Shown here piece after piece: positions 45,919 through 55,069 of a DNA stretch of 64,000 nucleotides (position 1 is its first letter; each line of letters starts with the position of its first letter). A program made the position numbers and the translations under genes. The notes beneath the pieces were generated by a model. That model was not told where the DNA came from. It made no database searches and saw only the letters and a program-made list of their open reading frames with translations. The stretch comes from a bacterium (GTDB lineage: Bacteria > Armatimonadota > Fimbriimonadia > Fimbriimonadales > Fimbriimonadaceae), in assembly GCA_027483535.1 (NCBI GenBank), contig JAIXUN010000004.1:122345-186344 (forward strand), written 5' to 3'.

Positions 45919-47226
45919 ATGGACACTCGCGAAGACGTCATTAACTACACAACCGGGCCCCTGCAAGAAAAGCCCGAGTGGCTAAAGCAAAGACTGGAGT
46001 GGTTTCAAGACCAAAAGTTCGGCCTCATTCTGCACTGGGGACCCTACGCCCAATGGGATTGCTGCGAAAGCTGGCCGCTTTCCCCCGGAGACGATTGGGC
46101 GCGGAACGACAACATGAAGTGCTGGACCGAGCGCGGCAAAGACCTTGAGCGGTTCCAAAAGGATTACTGGGCGCTCAATGAGACTTTCAACCCGCTGAAG
46201 TACAACCCAGACGTTTGGGCGGAAGCCGCCGCCTACGCCGGGGTGCGCTACGTGGCCATGACCACCAAACACCACGACGGCTTTTGCATGTGGGACACCG
46301 CCACCACCGAATACGGAATCACTTGGCCCGCTTGTCCTTTCCACACCGACCCCCGCGCGGATGTTTTCAAGGGTCTTTGCGACGCCTTCCAGAGTCGCGG
46401 GATGGGAATTTCCGCGTACTTCAGCAAAGCCGATTGGAAATCGGGCTTTTACTGGTCTCCAGAGCGCCCCGTCACCACTCGGCAAGCCAACACGGTGGGC
46501 ACGCCGGATTGGGACACGTTTGTTCGCTTCACGCACGATCAGATTCGAGAGCTGATGACCGACTACGGCAAGATCGATATTCTTTGGCTCGATGCGGGCT
46601 GGGTGAAAAAGGAACGCGGTGAGGACTTGGACATGGACGGCATGATCGCCATGGCGCGTGAGCTTCAACCCGGTCTCATCGTGGCAAACCGAACCGTCGG
46701 CGATGCTTATGAGGACTTTGTCACCCCCGAACATCAGATTCCACCCGAGCCCCTTTCCGAGCCGTGGGAAAGCTGTCTTTGCATGGGCACCAGCTGGAAG
46801 TACGAGGAGAACGAAGTCTTCAAACCCACCTCGGAACTGCTCCGAATGCTGATTGAAATCGTCTCCAAAGGCGGCAATTTGCTGCTGGGCATCGGCCCCA
46901 CGCCGGAAGGCGAATTCCCTCCGATAGCGCTTGATCGCTTGCAAGAGATCGGCGACTGGATGCAGGTGAACGGCGAGGCGATTTTCGAGACTCGGGCGGT
47001 GGCTCCTTATGCGGAAGGCGAGGTTCGGTTCACACAAAAGGGGTCGACGGTTTACGCGTTTCTGATGGACGAATCGGTGGACGTCATTCGGTCTTTCTCA
47101 CCGAAATCGGTGCGGTTGTTGGGCGGCGCGGAATCGGTGGAGTGGTCGCCCGTGGGGCTTGGGTTCCAGTTTCGGCTGCCGGAGTCGGCATTGCCGTCGC
47201 CCCGGGTTTTGGCGATCGAGGTTTAG
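45919..47226 (+). CDS. Alpha-L-fucosidase (GH29 family)
   Basis: A 435-residue cytoplasmic-type GH29 enzyme. It has the family opening LEWFQDQKFGLILHWGPYAQW, the conserved TTKHHDGFCMWDTATTEY, and the nucleophile segment KIDILWLDAGW, where the Asp before Ala aligns with the catalytic aspartate. The C-terminal SKGGNLLLGIGPTPEGEFPP is also typical. No signal peptide is seen from the start at 45919, chosen for its fit to the family; the frame is open to 45742 with no homologous sequence. It is divergent from the caspase-like gene. It hydrolyses terminal alpha-L-fucose in characterised relatives. Confidence 0.9.
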   Translation: MDTREDVINYTTGPLQEKPEWLKQRLEWFQDQKFGLILHWGPYAQWDCCESWPLSPGDDWARNDNMKCWTERGKDLERFQKDYWALNETFNPLKYNPDVWAEAAAYAGVRYVAMTTKHHDGFCMWDTATTEYGITWPACPFHTDPRADVFKGLCDAFQSRGMGISAYFSKADWKSGFYWSPERPVTTRQANTVGTPDWDTFVRFTHDQIRELMTDYGKIDILWLDAGWVKKERGEDLDMDGMIAMARELQPGLIVANRTVGDAYEDFVTPEHQIPPEPLSEPWESCLCMGTSWKYEENEVFKPTSELLRMLIEIVSKGGNLLLGIGPTPEGEFPPIALDRLQEIGDWMQVNGEAIFETRAVAPYAEGEVRFTQKGSTVYAFLMDESVDVIRSFSPKSVRLLGGAESVEWSPVGLGFQFRLPESALPSPRVLAIEV

Positions 47227-47289
47227 GGTCGGGTTGTTAGAGACTTCCTTCGATTCTTCGTAAAGGGGAACGAAATCGGTTTCCCAAAT

Positions 47290-47655
47290 CAAGTTTGTCA
47301 AAGCGGCGGAGCCGCGGCAATCATCGCAGCCCAGGGTTTCAACCCTGGGTCAGGGGTTCACATTTAACGTCAGAAGGGCGGAGCCCTGGCAAGAGCGTTT
47401 TGAATGAGAGAGAGATTTGATTCGGAGTATCTGGTCGGTCCTCCGGACCTTTTGTTCTTGGGGTTGCGGCACCCAGACCTATCGGTCTGGGCTAACAGTC
47501 TTGCCGGTCCTCCGGACCTCCATGGGAAGATATTGAACCACTTCAAAAACCCTCGCCCTTCTGGGGGAGAGGGTGCCCCGTCAGGGGCGGGTGACGGGTC
47601 CCAAATTCCCCTCTATGGAGGGGTGGCGCGGAGCGACGGGGTGGTCGGTCTCTCA
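47290..47655. repeat. Palindromic repeat mosaic, block 5
   Basis: No gene is supported. Modules: reversed C (47303-47355), reversed E (47377-47395), reversed D (47428-47520, GGTCCTCCGGACC twice around CCCAGACCTATCGGTCTGGG), A (47548-47602) and B (47607-47647). This is an almost complete element in the reverse-complement order, lying between the GH29 gene and the parDE operon. Confidence 0.85.
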
Positions 47656-47685
47656 GAGAAATCCTCACCCAGCGTGAAAGGGATC

Positions 47686-48006
47686 CTACTGCTCCGATTC
47701 GCGGCCGAGTATCCATTCCGCCTTCACGTCGCGAGCCTCGTGAAGAACCCTCGCAATAAGGAGCCCTTCATAGACCACCGCATAAAACACCACGAACGGC
47801 GGCTCTGGAAACGACCGAACTTCAACGCCTCGGCGATCAAACTCCTCCCGCCTTCTACCCATCAAAGGATTGTCGCTTAGGAGCTCAAATGTTGCAGCGA
47901 TCCTGTCGACAACGTCGTCTGCGCGGCGCAAGCCAGACGACTCCGTGACGTATCCGTGGATCGATACAAGATCGTTTTTGGCAGGCTCGGAAAGAAGGAT
48001 TCTCAA
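47686..48006 (-). CDS. parE: ParE/RelE family toxin
   Basis: A 106-residue toxin-like protein: ILLSEPAKNDLVSIHGYVTE at the start, DNPLMGRRREEF in the middle and FYAVVYEGLLIARVLHEARD near the C-terminus, matching the ParE/RelE fold. ParE-type proteins inhibit gyrase whereas RelE-type proteins cut mRNA; the pairing with a ParD-like antitoxin favours the former. Its ATG overlaps the antitoxin stop by 4 bp, so the two are translationally coupled. Confidence 0.88.
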   Translation of the reverse strand: MRILLSEPAKNDLVSIHGYVTESSGLRRADDVVDRIAATFELLSDNPLMGRRREEFDRRGVEVRSFPEPPFVVFYAVVYEGLLIARVLHEARDVKAEWILGRESEQ

Positions 48007-48302
48007 GGCTCTGCGATGTACCGAGGCTGCTTTGCCTTTGTGCGCTGGCGACCGAGACGCTTAATTTCAGAGGCGTCAAAATCGATCACCGATCCTTCCA
48101 AGGCGGCATCTACCCCTTTGTGAATCTCGCTGCGCAAAGATTCAATCCGAGCTTGATGCTCTTGATCTTGCTGAATGAGCAGCCGAAGGCCGGCCCGAAT
48201 AACCTCGCTCTGGTTGGCGAAAAGACCCCGCTCCAAGAACGCCTGCACCGCCGAATCCAGTTCTCGAGTCAGCGATACGTTCATCGTTTTGATCTGGCTC
48301 AT
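48003..48302 (-). CDS. parD: ParD-like ribbon-helix-helix antitoxin
   Basis: A 99-residue antitoxin. The N-terminus (KTMNVSLTRELDSAVQAFLE then NQSEVIRAGLRLLIQ) is the ribbon-helix-helix DNA-binding domain, and the rest is a charged region that would bind the toxin. It should neutralise ParE and repress its own promoter; the TTGGCAACTA repeat pair directly upstream is the likely operator. It lies 57 bp behind comM and on the same strand but has its own promoter signals. Confidence 0.88.
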   Translation of the reverse strand: MSQIKTMNVSLTRELDSAVQAFLERGLFANQSEVIRAGLRLLIQQDQEHQARIESLRSEIHKGVDAALEGSVIDFDASEIKRLGRQRTKAKQPRYIAEP

Positions 48303-48322
48303 GCCATAAGTGTACGCTCAAC

Positions 48323-48348
48323 TTGGCAACTATTGGCAACTATTGCCA
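48323..48348. promoter_or_regulatory. Operator of the parDE operon
   Basis: TTGGCAACTA is repeated directly at 48323-48332 and 48333-48342, followed by the inverted TTGCCA (48343-48348), giving a TGGCAA-CTA-TTGCCA dyad. It sits 21 bp upstream of the parD start, where ribbon-helix-helix antitoxins usually bind. Confidence 0.7.
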
Positions 48349-48358
48349 TAGCGACCCC

Positions 48359-49885
48359 TCACCAGGGCTTCTCGCGATACTGCACCGCTTCCGCCAGATG
48401 CACCTTCCGAACCTGATCCTCGCCCGCCAAATCCGCAATCGTCCGACCCACCCGCAAGATACGATCGAACACCCGACCCGAGATATTCATCCGCACTGCC
48501 ACCTGGCGCATCAGAGCATCCCCTTCCGCATCCAAAGGCACCATCTCTCGAATCTGCCGAGGCGACATTTTCGCGTTCACGCGGGGTTGACCAAAGCGCT
48601 TTGTCTGTCGTTCCCGAGCCGCCACCACACGGGCTCGAATGGTACTGCTATCCTCCGCCGGAGCCATGTCCAGCAACTCATCCGGCTTCAATCGAGGCAC
48701 TTCTAGGTGGATATCGATGCGGTCCAAAAGCGGACCCGAGATCTTAGACGCGTACCGAACGCATTGCGTGGGGGTGGAAACGCACTTCTGCTCCGGCAAG
48801 CCTCGATACCCGCACGGGCAAGGGTTCATCGCCCCCACCAAAATGCACTCCGCCGGGAAGGTGAGAGTGTTCTGCACCCGAGCCACCGTCACCACGCCGT
48901 CTTCCAAAGGCTGACGCAGCGCCTCCAAAACGGTGCGATCGAACTCCGGCATTTCGTCCATGAACAGCACCCCAAAGTGCGCCAGCGAGACCTCGCCCGG
49001 TTTAGGATTCTTGCCGCCGCCAACAAGCGCCGCGTAGCTGGCGCTGTGATGCGGCGATCGGAACGGGCGCTCCCACACCAGGCCCGTTTTATGCCCCTTC
49101 TGACCCGCCGCCGAATGCACGCGGGTGACCTCGATGGACTCTTCCAAAGCCAAAGGGGGAAGGATGGTGGAGAGTCTGCGAGCCAGCATGGTTTTGCCCG
49201 AGCCCGGCGGACCCACCATGAGAATGTTGTGACCCCCCGCCGCCGCGATCTCTAGCGCGCGAATGGCGTGTCGCTGACCCTTGACGTCGCTGAAATCCAC
49301 CTCGTACCGCACCGCTTCGCTGGGAGCGGAGGCGTCGAACCGCGTGGGCGTGAACAGGCTGGATCCGTTGAGAAGCTCCACCGCCTCGATCAGCGATTCC
49401 ACGCCGTAGACCTCGAGTCCCACCGCGACGGCGGCCTCGGCGGCGTTTTGCTTGGGCAGAATCAACCTGCGGACGCCCTTCTCTAAAGCCATGAGGGCAA
49501 CACTCACCGCGCCATCGATGGGCCGAAGTTTGCCGTCGAGCCCCATTTCGCCAAGGATCATGGTGCCTTCCAGCTCGGAAATGGGCACCGATCCGTGCGC
49601 AGCGGCGATGGCAATGGCGATCGGCAGGTCCAGCGAGGGGCCCTCTTTACGAATGTCGCCGGGGGCGAGGTTAACCAAGATGTTGCGATTTCGGGGCCAG
49701 TCTAGCTCCGAGTTTCGCACCGCCGATTTCACGCGCTCTCGACTCTCTTCCACCGCTTTATCCGGCAGACCCACCAGTGTGAAACGGGGCTCGCCGGAAG
49801 CCTGAACGAGGTCGACCTCGATGACGATGGGCAACGCCTCGATTCCCACCAGGGTGGCGGAATGAGCCTGCGAGATCACGGCCAA
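48359..49885 (-). CDS. comM: YifB/ComM family Mg-chelatase-like AAA+ ATPase
   Basis: A 508-residue ComM-type protein, in other bacteria a helicase that drives branch migration in natural transformation. The N-terminus has the Lon-like fold (ATLVGIEALPIVIEVDLVQA, then KEGPSLDLPIAIAI). The AAA+ core has Walker A VGPPGSGKTMLARR, Walker B GVLFMDEMPEF, and the ATPase-insert cysteines NPCPCGYRG. The C-terminal Mg-chelatase part ends LAEAVQYREKPW. It directly follows a secreted-protein gene by 6 bp. Its presence hints at DNA uptake competence, though no other competence gene is in the window. Confidence 0.93.
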   Translation of the reverse strand: MAVISQAHSATLVGIEALPIVIEVDLVQASGEPRFTLVGLPDKAVEESRERVKSAVRNSELDWPRNRNILVNLAPGDIRKEGPSLDLPIAIAIAAAHGSVPISELEGTMILGEMGLDGKLRPIDGAVSVALMALEKGVRRLILPKQNAAEAAVAVGLEVYGVESLIEAVELLNGSSLFTPTRFDASAPSEAVRYEVDFSDVKGQRHAIRALEIAAAGGHNILMVGPPGSGKTMLARRLSTILPPLALEESIEVTRVHSAAGQKGHKTGLVWERPFRSPHHSASYAALVGGGKNPKPGEVSLAHFGVLFMDEMPEFDRTVLEALRQPLEDGVVTVARVQNTLTFPAECILVGAMNPCPCGYRGLPEQKCVSTPTQCVRYASKISGPLLDRIDIHLEVPRLKPDELLDMAPAEDSSTIRARVVAARERQTKRFGQPRVNAKMSPRQIREMVPLDAEGDALMRQVAVRMNISGRVFDRILRVGRTIADLAGEDQVRKVHLAEAVQYREKPW

Positions 49886-49891
49886 AGCTTG

Positions 49892-50740
49892 TTAACCCCC
49901 GTTCCGCTTGGGCGGCTTTCCACCGCCAGAACCGCCGGAACCGGTGCCGTTACCACCCGAACCTGTACCGTTCCCGGACGTTGAAGGCGGAATAGGCGTG
50001 CCTGCCGCCGAGAACTCGACCGAGCCCGGCTTGGCCTTCTCCGGAGGCAGCGGCGCAAGTTTGAACTTGAGGCTAGATTTCACCAGCTTGTATTCAATGC
50101 CCGCCATGCCGTAATCGCTACCGCCGGGGAACATCATGCGCCTGGTTTCTAGGTTCACCTGGAGCGGGATTCGACCCGCGACGTTGATGCGCGCCGAGCC
50201 CACGAAGTCGGTAGAACCCACCCCGGGCATCTCTCGATAGCTGAACAAAACGTCGATGAAGTTCAGCGTGCGCCGCGTGATGTTCACCACCATGGCCGCA
50301 TCCGGCACGCCGTCTTTGGTTTTTGGAAACTCGCGGTTCCAAAGGTTTTTCGGCGAGTTGGGGTTCTCGTTGGGGTCTGGACCGAGGCCGCGAAACACTC
50401 GGCTCATGCGCTCTTCAAATGCGTCTTTTTCCGCAGGAGCAAATGCGTAGGCGCCGTTTTTGAACAGTCCAAACTCGCGTTCCAGGGGTTCTAGCTCTTT
50501 GGGAGCAGGAACCTCTTGATCTTCCAGCCGGGTTCGTAGCCGCTTGGTGCCGGTTTTGAAGGTGAAGCCGTCCTCTCGAGCGGCAGAGATGGTGCATTCC
50601 ACGGAATCCAGCCATTCCACATCGATCTCTTCGGCCTTGTTTACAAAGTTGAGCTTGCGCTCGTACGCCCAATACGCCCCTGCGCTGAACGGGGCTCGAA
50701 CCACCTGCGCGGCGCTGATGAAAAGCAAAGTAGAAATCAT
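49892..50740 (-). CDS. Secreted protein of unknown function with Gly-rich tail
   Basis: A 282-residue exported protein, unrecognised. It starts with a short hydrophobic N-terminus (MISTLLFISAAQVVRA) and a beta-rich body (YWAYERKLNFVNKAEEIDVE). The last 45 residues are low complexity: a Pro/Ser/Thr segment and repeated NGTGSGG units, ending GGGKPPKRNGG, which looks like a flexible surface or wall-associated tail. It lies between an FtsB-like gene and comM on one strand with small gaps, so co-transcription is likely. Confidence 0.65.
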   Translation of the reverse strand: MISTLLFISAAQVVRAPFSAGAYWAYERKLNFVNKAEEIDVEWLDSVECTISAAREDGFTFKTGTKRLRTRLEDQEVPAPKELEPLEREFGLFKNGAYAFAPAEKDAFEERMSRVFRGLGPDPNENPNSPKNLWNREFPKTKDGVPDAAMVVNITRRTLNFIDVLFSYREMPGVGSTDFVGSARINVAGRIPLQVNLETRRMMFPGGSDYGMAGIEYKLVKSSLKFKLAPLPPEKAKPGSVEFSAAGTPIPPSTSGNGTGSGGNGTGSGGSGGGKPPKRNGG

Positions 50741-50774
50741 TTCTTAAATCCTCTCGCGGGTGAAGTCGCCTTGG

Positions 50775-51041
50775 TTACAGGTCTTCTTCCCCGGGCTTCT
50801 TGTAGCCGTTGCGCCGAGCCATTTCTTCTTTGGCAACCGAGCTTTTGGTGGCGGCTTCTTGCTGCAGCAACGCGGCGCGATTGTCTTCTGCCTGTTCCAC
50901 CTCTTTCTGAAGCTCCTTTTGGGTTTGCTTCTGCTGCTGGAAGGTTTCCCAAGGTCGCAGACTAGCGGCGACGCCGCCCGCGAATGCCAAAAACATGAGG
51001 GCGTATGCGCCTACGTTCGATTTCCGACGTCTTCGTGCCAT
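50775..51041 (-). CDS. FtsB/DivIC-like septum protein candidate
   Basis: An 88-residue protein with a basic start (MARRRRKSNV), one membrane helix (GAYALMFLAFAGGVAASL), a heptad-rich coiled coil (QQQKQTQKELQKEVEQAE), and a C-terminal KEEMARRNGYKKPGEE. This layout and the AR..GY.KPGE ending match FtsB/DivIC septum-formation proteins, which form a complex with FtsL and FtsQ. Confidence is moderate because such short coiled-coil proteins are poorly conserved. The gene is 34 bp upstream of the secreted protein gene. Confidence 0.6.
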   Translation of the reverse strand: MARRRRKSNVGAYALMFLAFAGGVAASLRPWETFQQQKQTQKELQKEVEQAEDNRAALLQQEAATKSSVAKEEMARRNGYKKPGEEDL

Positions 51042-51217
51042 CCTTGCGCTCTCAGCTTCATTCTAGCCGGAATACGGGGGATACAAATGCAAGATAGCAA
51101 CATCTCCATGTCCCGCCATGATAATAGAACAGTAATATTCCGCCTTAAAACGGACTTTTATCCTATACTAGCAAGAGTCTCTTGCCTGCAAGGCCAGCCC
51201 AAGAGGCAGGGATTCAA

Positions 51218-52177
51218 ATGTTAAGGAGATTGTCGGTGGTTCGGGCAAGAGCGGTCCTGCTTGGTCTAGTAATGGGCTCCACGGCTTTCGCGCAACACTA
51301 CTCACTTCACGCTCCGGCATATTTCGACCCATACGGTGTCTTCTCGATTGATGCGGTTAGCAACAACTCGAAGATCGTGCGGCTCTACGAACTCATCGAG
51401 ACGAATCCGAAGGAGTCATATGCGCAATTCAAAAAGTTGTACGCATCAGATTCAAAGGAGTTGTTGCACTACCACGGAATGTTAATCAGCGCGATGAAGG
51501 CTTCGAAACTACCTGAAGCCCTTGGACTGATTGCCGACAAAATCGAGGTGGAACATCGCACTCTTATGAAGATGGGAGGAGGGCGTTTTCGACCTACTCC
51601 ATCTTTGCATTTAGCCGTTATGTTGGGAAAGAGTCTCTATAGTGGGGATCCTAGCGATCCAAACAGAAAGAAGGCAAAGCCGTTACCACGGAGGGTTGAG
51701 TATTTACTTGATTCGCCTCCGCAAGAGTTGGACTATAACCGGCTTACTAAGCAAGAACGAATGTTAGGCGGCTTTCTAGCTCTTCAATCAATGGATCAAA
51801 CTCGATCTCGTCTCTGGGCTGACCGATTGAGCACGGATTATCCGAATGATGCCGGACCCCACTTCATGCGCTATCTTGCGTACAACACAGGGGTAGATAG
51901 GCGCTGGGTAGGTGGGAAGGAGGTGCCTGTGCCAAAGAAAGACCAGAGACAGGAATCGGTAGCTCTTTCCGAGATTGTAAAGGCACACTGGCTCGCTCCG
52001 AAGAATGCGACTATCGCTCTCTACGCAGGTCTTATGTTTCGTGATTCGGAGCCTGAAAGAGCAAGAGGTTACTACTCGATCTTTTTGAAACAGGAGAAGC
52101 TACGTCCTCAACCCTGGAGACGGTCTCGAGTGGAAAAGACTTTCCGGGAGAATGGCTGGAAACTGCCTAGCAACTAG
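51218..52177 (+). CDS. Secreted helical-repeat-like protein of unknown function
   Basis: A 319-residue exported protein. It starts with a signal sequence (VVRARAVLLGLVMGSTAFAQ). The body is largely helical with TPR-like helix pairs (KIVRLYELIETNPKESYAQF, and later LSEIVKAHWLAPKNATIALY). The ATG at 51218 follows AGGG about 7 nt upstream; an in-frame start 36 bp earlier lacks support. The family is not recognised. Codon use and base composition are slightly more AT-rich than the neighbouring mutS. It is divergent from the FtsB-like gene. Confidence 0.62.
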   Translation: MLRRLSVVRARAVLLGLVMGSTAFAQHYSLHAPAYFDPYGVFSIDAVSNNSKIVRLYELIETNPKESYAQFKKLYASDSKELLHYHGMLISAMKASKLPEALGLIADKIEVEHRTLMKMGGGRFRPTPSLHLAVMLGKSLYSGDPSDPNRKKAKPLPRRVEYLLDSPPQELDYNRLTKQERMLGGFLALQSMDQTRSRLWADRLSTDYPNDAGPHFMRYLAYNTGVDRRWVGGKEVPVPKKDQRQESVALSEIVKAHWLAPKNATIALYAGLMFRDSEPERARGYYSIFLKQEKLRPQPWRRSRVEKTFRENGWKLPSN

Positions 52178-52285
52178 CTTCGCCCAACCTTGGTTGAGGT
52201 TTTCTCGATATCGCCGGGGCGGCCTGCAACGTTCCGCCCCCAACACCCTCAATGACGTCCGCCTCCAAGTGACACAATAGAATCT

Positions 52286-54898
52286 GTGACCGCGAAGACG
52301 CCCATGCTCCAGCAATACTTCGCGATTCGAGCGGAGAACCCGGGCGTGCTGCTTGCCATGCGAGTCGGCGACTTCTACGAGTTCTATGGCGACGACGCCG
52401 TAAGCGCCGCCGAAGCCCTAGAGATCACCCTCACCGGCAGAGAAGACGGCGGCAACCGAATTCCCATGGCCGGGGTGCCGTTCCACTCCGTGGAAAAGTA
52501 TCTGGCGAGGCTGCTGCAAAAGGGGCTGAAGGTTGCCATTTGCGACCAATTAGAAGATCCCAAGGCCGCCAAAGGACTGGTGAAGCGCGGAGTGACCCGC
52601 GTGATGACCCCCGGAACGGTGGTGGAAGATTCGATTCTGGAAGCGGGTCGAAACAACTTTCTGGCCGCGCTTGCCCGCGTGGAAGGCCCCAAAGGCCATA
52701 TGAAGCAGGGCGAAGTGAAACAAGGCCTGGCGATTCTAGATTCCAGCACGGGCGAGTTCTGGGTGACCGAAATCTCCGGCGAGGAGACTCAGGAAAGGCT
52801 GCTACAAGAGCTCAGCCGAATCCGCGCCAGCGAGCTGCTCATCGGACCCGGAAACGAAGCCTACGCCGAACTTGCCCGATCTTCTTTGGGTGCAGCGATC
52901 ACCGAAACCAAACCGCTGCGACTGGATTCTGCTACCAAGCTGCTCACCGATCGTTTGAAGGTGGCCAACCTAGACGGCTACGGCTGTCAAGACAAAGAAG
53001 CCGCGATTCTTGCCGCCGCCGCGGTGGTGCAATACGCCGACCAAAACAAGCTGAAACTAGACCACCTGCAGGGCATCATCACCTATTCGGTAGATGGCTT
53101 CATGCGGCTGGATCCGGCGACTCGGCGCAGTTTGGAGATCACCCAAAACCTTGCCGACGGGAGTCGAAAATACACCCTGCTCGGTGTGCTTGATTCCACC
53201 CGAACCCCCATGGGCGCGCGAATGATTCGGCGGTGGATCGAACAGCCGCTGCTGGATAGAGAGCAGATCGACTCTCGGCTAGGGGCGGTGGAGCTGTTCC
53301 TGAAAGACTCCATTCTGCGCGGCGACTTTCGGGAAGACCTCAAGAAGGTCGGCGATATCGAGCGGCTGGTGGCGCGGTGTTCCACGGGTCTTGCCGGCCC
53401 TAGGGACCTCGCCGCGCTGAGGGCATCGCTGCAAGCCATGCCGAACCTGCTAGACCGCATCGACCCCATCGGATTCGGAAGGCTAAGAGAGCTGATTGCC
53501 GACGTGGGCAACCACTTTGAACTGTTGCGGGCGCTGGAAGTGGCGCTGGTAGACGAACCCCCGCACAGCATTCGAGAAGGCGGCATCATTCGGCCCGGGC
53601 ACGATTTAGAGCTAGACAAGCTGCGCAACCTCAGCCGAAACGGCAAGCAGTTCATTGCCGAACTGGAGCGCGCCGAGCGCGAGGCAACCGGAATCGCCAC
53701 CCTAAAAGTTGGCTTCAATTCTGTGTTTGGATACTTCCTGGAGGTCACCAAAAGCCAGGTGGACAAGGTTCCCAGCCACTACATTCGCAAGCAAACCACC
53801 GCCAACGCCGAGCGGTACATCACCGCCGACCTGAAGGAGCACGAGGCTCAGGTTTTGGGTGCGGAAGAGAAGGCGAACGTGCTGGAAACCGACCTCTTTC
53901 AGCGACTGCGCATGCAGGTGGCAGAACACGCCAGTTCGCTCCTGAAATCGGCCCGGGCGATTGGCGAAATGGACGTTTTGGCGTGCTTTGCCGAGGTCGC
54001 CACGATGCGCCGCTACGTTCGCCCCAGCATCACCCAAGACCAACCCGGCGAGGATCGGTTGCAGATTCGGGTGGGAAGGCACCCGGTGGTGGAAGCGAAC
54101 ACCTCTATGTTCGTGCCCAACGATCTTTGGATGGAAGACGCCGAAGAAAAGCCGCGCTGCATGATTCTGACCGGACCCAACATGGCAGGAAAATCGACCT
54201 ACCTAAGGCAGGCGGCGCTAATTCAACTGATGGCGCAGATAGGCTCGTTCGTGCCTGCGGAATCGGCCACGCTGGGGCTTTGCGATCGCATCTTTGCTCG
54301 CATTGGCGCCAAGGACGAACTGGCGCTGGGCCAGAGCACCTTCATGGTGGAGATGGTGGAATCGGCGAACATTTTGAACCACGCCACCAGAAGGTCTTTG
54401 GTGATTTTGGACGAAGTGGGTCGAGGAACTTCCACGTTCGACGGCCTGGCGATTGCCTGGGCGATGGTGGAGCACCTTGCTTCGGTGGGGGCCAAAACGC
54501 TCTTCGCCACGCACTACCATCAGCTCAATACGCTTTCCGATCAGCTTCCCCAGGTGGCGAACTATCGGGTGGCGGTGGAGGAGTTCGGCGACGATATTGT
54601 GTGGACGCACAAGGTGTTGCCGGGCGGAACGGATAGAAGCTACGGCATTCATGTGGCGCGCATGGCGGGCGTTCCGCCTACCGTTTTGAATCGGGCGACG
54701 GAGATATTGTCGGAGCTGGAGCAGGGGTCGGGGCAGGTGGCGCCGGTTCCGAGTCGGACCCAGAAACTGCAGATGACGCTGTTCGATGTGGAGCCCTCGC
54801 CGGTTCAGGCGGAGCTGGAACGAGTGGATGTGAATCGGCTGACGCCGCTCGAAGCGCTGCGGTTGCTGGATGAGTGGAAACGCAAGTTTTCGTCGTAG
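52286..54898 (+). CDS. mutS: DNA mismatch repair ATPase MutS
   Basis: An 870-residue MutS, which recognises mismatches and recruits MutL. The N-terminal mismatch-binding motif is GDFYEFY (F-x-E). The ABC-type ATPase has TGPNMAGKSTYLRQA (Walker A), VILDEVGRGTSTFDG (Walker B/signature region), and LFATHYHQL. The length is normal and the C-terminus reads LTPLEALRLLDEWKRKF. The start is a GTG at 52286. A CACAAT box sits 7 bp before it and no ribosome-binding sequence is seen, so a leaderless transcript is possible. mutL is not in the window. Confidence 0.97.
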   Translation: MTAKTPMLQQYFAIRAENPGVLLAMRVGDFYEFYGDDAVSAAEALEITLTGREDGGNRIPMAGVPFHSVEKYLARLLQKGLKVAICDQLEDPKAAKGLVKRGVTRVMTPGTVVEDSILEAGRNNFLAALARVEGPKGHMKQGEVKQGLAILDSSTGEFWVTEISGEETQERLLQELSRIRASELLIGPGNEAYAELARSSLGAAITETKPLRLDSATKLLTDRLKVANLDGYGCQDKEAAILAAAAVVQYADQNKLKLDHLQGIITYSVDGFMRLDPATRRSLEITQNLADGSRKYTLLGVLDSTRTPMGARMIRRWIEQPLLDREQIDSRLGAVELFLKDSILRGDFREDLKKVGDIERLVARCSTGLAGPRDLAALRASLQAMPNLLDRIDPIGFGRLRELIADVGNHFELLRALEVALVDEPPHSIREGGIIRPGHDLELDKLRNLSRNGKQFIAELERAEREATGIATLKVGFNSVFGYFLEVTKSQVDKVPSHYIRKQTTANAERYITADLKEHEAQVLGAEEKANVLETDLFQRLRMQVAEHASSLLKSARAIGEMDVLACFAEVATMRRYVRPSITQDQPGEDRLQIRVGRHPVVEANTSMFVPNDLWMEDAEEKPRCMILTGPNMAGKSTYLRQAALIQLMAQIGSFVPAESATLGLCDRIFARIGAKDELALGQSTFMVEMVESANILNHATRRSLVILDEVGRGTSTFDGLAIAWAMVEHLASVGAKTLFATHYHQLNTLSDQLPQVANYRVAVEEFGDDIVWTHKVLPGGTDRSYGIHVARMAGVPPTVLNRATEILSELEQGSGQVAPVPSRTQKLQMTLFDVEPSPVQAELERVDVNRLTPLEALRLLDEWKRKFSS

Positions 54899-55069
54899 GG
54901 GTGGGGCGGCGTTTAGCGACACACCAGGTACTCAACGATAGGAAATGGAAGCACGCCAAAAGAGTGCGCCACTAAACATCAAAACGGAAATAAAGCAAAC
55001 CAAGTCAGATCGAAACATTACTCGTACTTACTCCTTCCGAGACGCAATTTTCGCGGTAACGTAAGACTC

